Positions 41,636 through 41,895 of a stretch of 41,895 nt of DNA are shown here, piece after piece. The first letter of the stretch is position 1, and each line of letters starts with the position of its first letter. Under the pieces are notes generated by a model. That model worked only from the letters and a program-made list of their open reading frames with translations, did not search any database and was not told the DNA's origin. Source of the stretch: CAYSVN01 sp964434585 (GTDB taxonomy: Bacteria; Patescibacteriota; Gracilibacteria; Peribacterales; Peribacteraceae); NCBI GenBank assembly GCA_964434585.1, contig CAYSVN010000002.1:1-41895 (forward strand). The letters run 5' to 3'. Made by a program: the position numbers and the translations under genes.

Positions 41636-41649
41636 TCTGGGTGTGAATA

Positions 41650-41688
41650 TTGACAATACTATAATATAATGTTATATTATATTTGTCA
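41650..41688 (+). promoter_or_regulatory. Canonical promoter inside a palindrome
   Basis: TTGACA (41650-41655), 17-nt spacer, TATATT (41673-41678). The region TGACAA ... TTGTCA (41651-41688) is a near-perfect palindrome, so it may also be an operator. It drives the gene at 41722, which has a 5' leader and a Shine-Dalgarno sequence. Confidence 0.65.
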
Positions 41689-41721
41689 GTCTCCAGTTTT
41701 AACACGAAAAGGACCTTTGAG

Positions 41722-41895
41722 ATGAAAGTTATCAAGCCTGGCAAGGGAAATGCATTGCCGACGACACAGTTTAAATGCACGAACAGTGGCTGTGAAGCGG
41801 TTATCGAGTGCACAACAGCTGAATGCACTCATAAGCCTGACTCTCGGGATGGTGATTATTACGAAGCTAAGTGTCCAGAGTGTGCAACGGTGAAT
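41722..41895 (+). CDS. Cys-rich zinc-ribbon-like protein (3' partial)
   Basis: The first 58 residues are visible; the gene runs off the window. MKVIKPGKGNALPTTQFKC is followed by SGC, IEC, AEC, and CPEC, suggesting two zinc knuckles (C..C..C..C and KCPEC). An AAGGA Shine-Dalgarno sequence precedes the ATG, and the gene has a -35/-10 promoter, whereas most genes here look leaderless. Codon use is more G+C-rich than the neighbours. These differences and the position after tRNA-Tyr suggest acquired DNA. Not obviously related to the 560-residue Cys-rich family. Confidence 0.6.
   Translation, partial: MKVIKPGKGNALPTTQFKCTNSGCEAVIECTTAECTHKPDSRDGDYYEAKCPECATVN

Noticed and set aside
41613..41828. 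Minus-strand ORF opposite the last gene
   Set aside because: It lies antisense to a gene with its own promoter and Shine-Dalgarno sequence and reads through the promoter palindrome.
1..41895. CRISPR array or Cas genes
   Set aside because: No series of regularly spaced direct repeats and no Cas-like protein is present.
1..41895. Recoding of TGA as glycine
   Set aside because: The gene ending at 22323 uses TGA as a stop, and no gene has internal in-frame TGA codons.

Overview
The window looks like a chromosomal segment of a Candidate Phyla Radiation (Patescibacteria) bacterium, most likely of the Parcubacteria side. The reasons are the A+T-rich composition, several ~560-residue cysteine-rich zinc-ribbon proteins of a kind I associate with these genomes, TrbC/VirB2-like multi-pass 'pilin' proteins, S-layer-homology surface proteins, a PPM-like protein fused to a membrane anchor and propeller-like domain, and many small proteins of unknown function. 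The lineage is an inference from gene content; no 16S rRNA gene is present. TGA is used as a stop (the gene ending at 22323), which argues against the TGA=Gly codes of Gracilibacteria/Absconditabacteria.

Layout. 1-6665: four head-to-tail paralogues of a Cys-rich zinc-ribbon family (the first cut by the window edge); a fifth sits at 33210-34895. 6802-9033: a VirD4/TraG-like ATPase. 9034-9554: a gene-free stretch holding a hairpin-bounded repeat element. 9555-11297: a membrane-fusion (MacA/HlyD-like) protein. 11298-11705: an IVS-like element, a four-helix-bundle (S23) gene between inverted repeat arms. 11700-16739: SLH protein, PiT-type permease, SemiSWEET, small membrane proteins, ZIP metal transporter. 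16806-16895: tRNA-Ser(GGA). 16973-18802: DUF2200, a 39-residue Cys-rich peptide, a Cys-rich HxlR regulator and an FMN-binding protein. 19233-24520: deoxyribosyltransferase-like protein, a cupredoxin-plus-Cys/His-rich secreted protein, membrane proteins and fusA (EF-G). 24577-25277: a RAYT transposase flanked by its palindromic repeats. 25373-27754: Excalibur protein, an unknown acidic protein, a MacB/FtsX permease. 27889-33170: PilN/PilO-like pair followed by secreted surface proteins and an SLH-sortase gene broken by a -1 frameshift. 34897-36545: two TrbC/VirB2-like proteins. 36776-41343: BI-1 protein, a small basic protein, a PPM-propeller protein, a relic-rich spacer and a YceI lipoprotein. 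41454-41538: tRNA-Tyr(GTA), followed by a region with different expression signals.

How it works together. Much of the window encodes the cell envelope: S-layer proteins, a probable sortase, pilus/secretion-like components, adaptor and permease subunits of export systems, and metal, phosphate and sugar transporters. A second theme is thiol/metal chemistry: the five Cys-rich paralogues, the Cys-rich peptide next to a Cys-rich HxlR regulator, a ZIP transporter and a cupredoxin-fold protein.

Expression signals. At least ten genes have a -10 box exactly 6 nt before the ATG, which predicts leaderless mRNAs; Shine-Dalgarno sequences are rare. Small mobile or palindromic DNA is abundant in the spacers: an S23 element with two solo hairpin relatives, the RAYT with its repeats, a hairpin-bounded element, and a dispersed TCCTGAGCGTAG-type motif.
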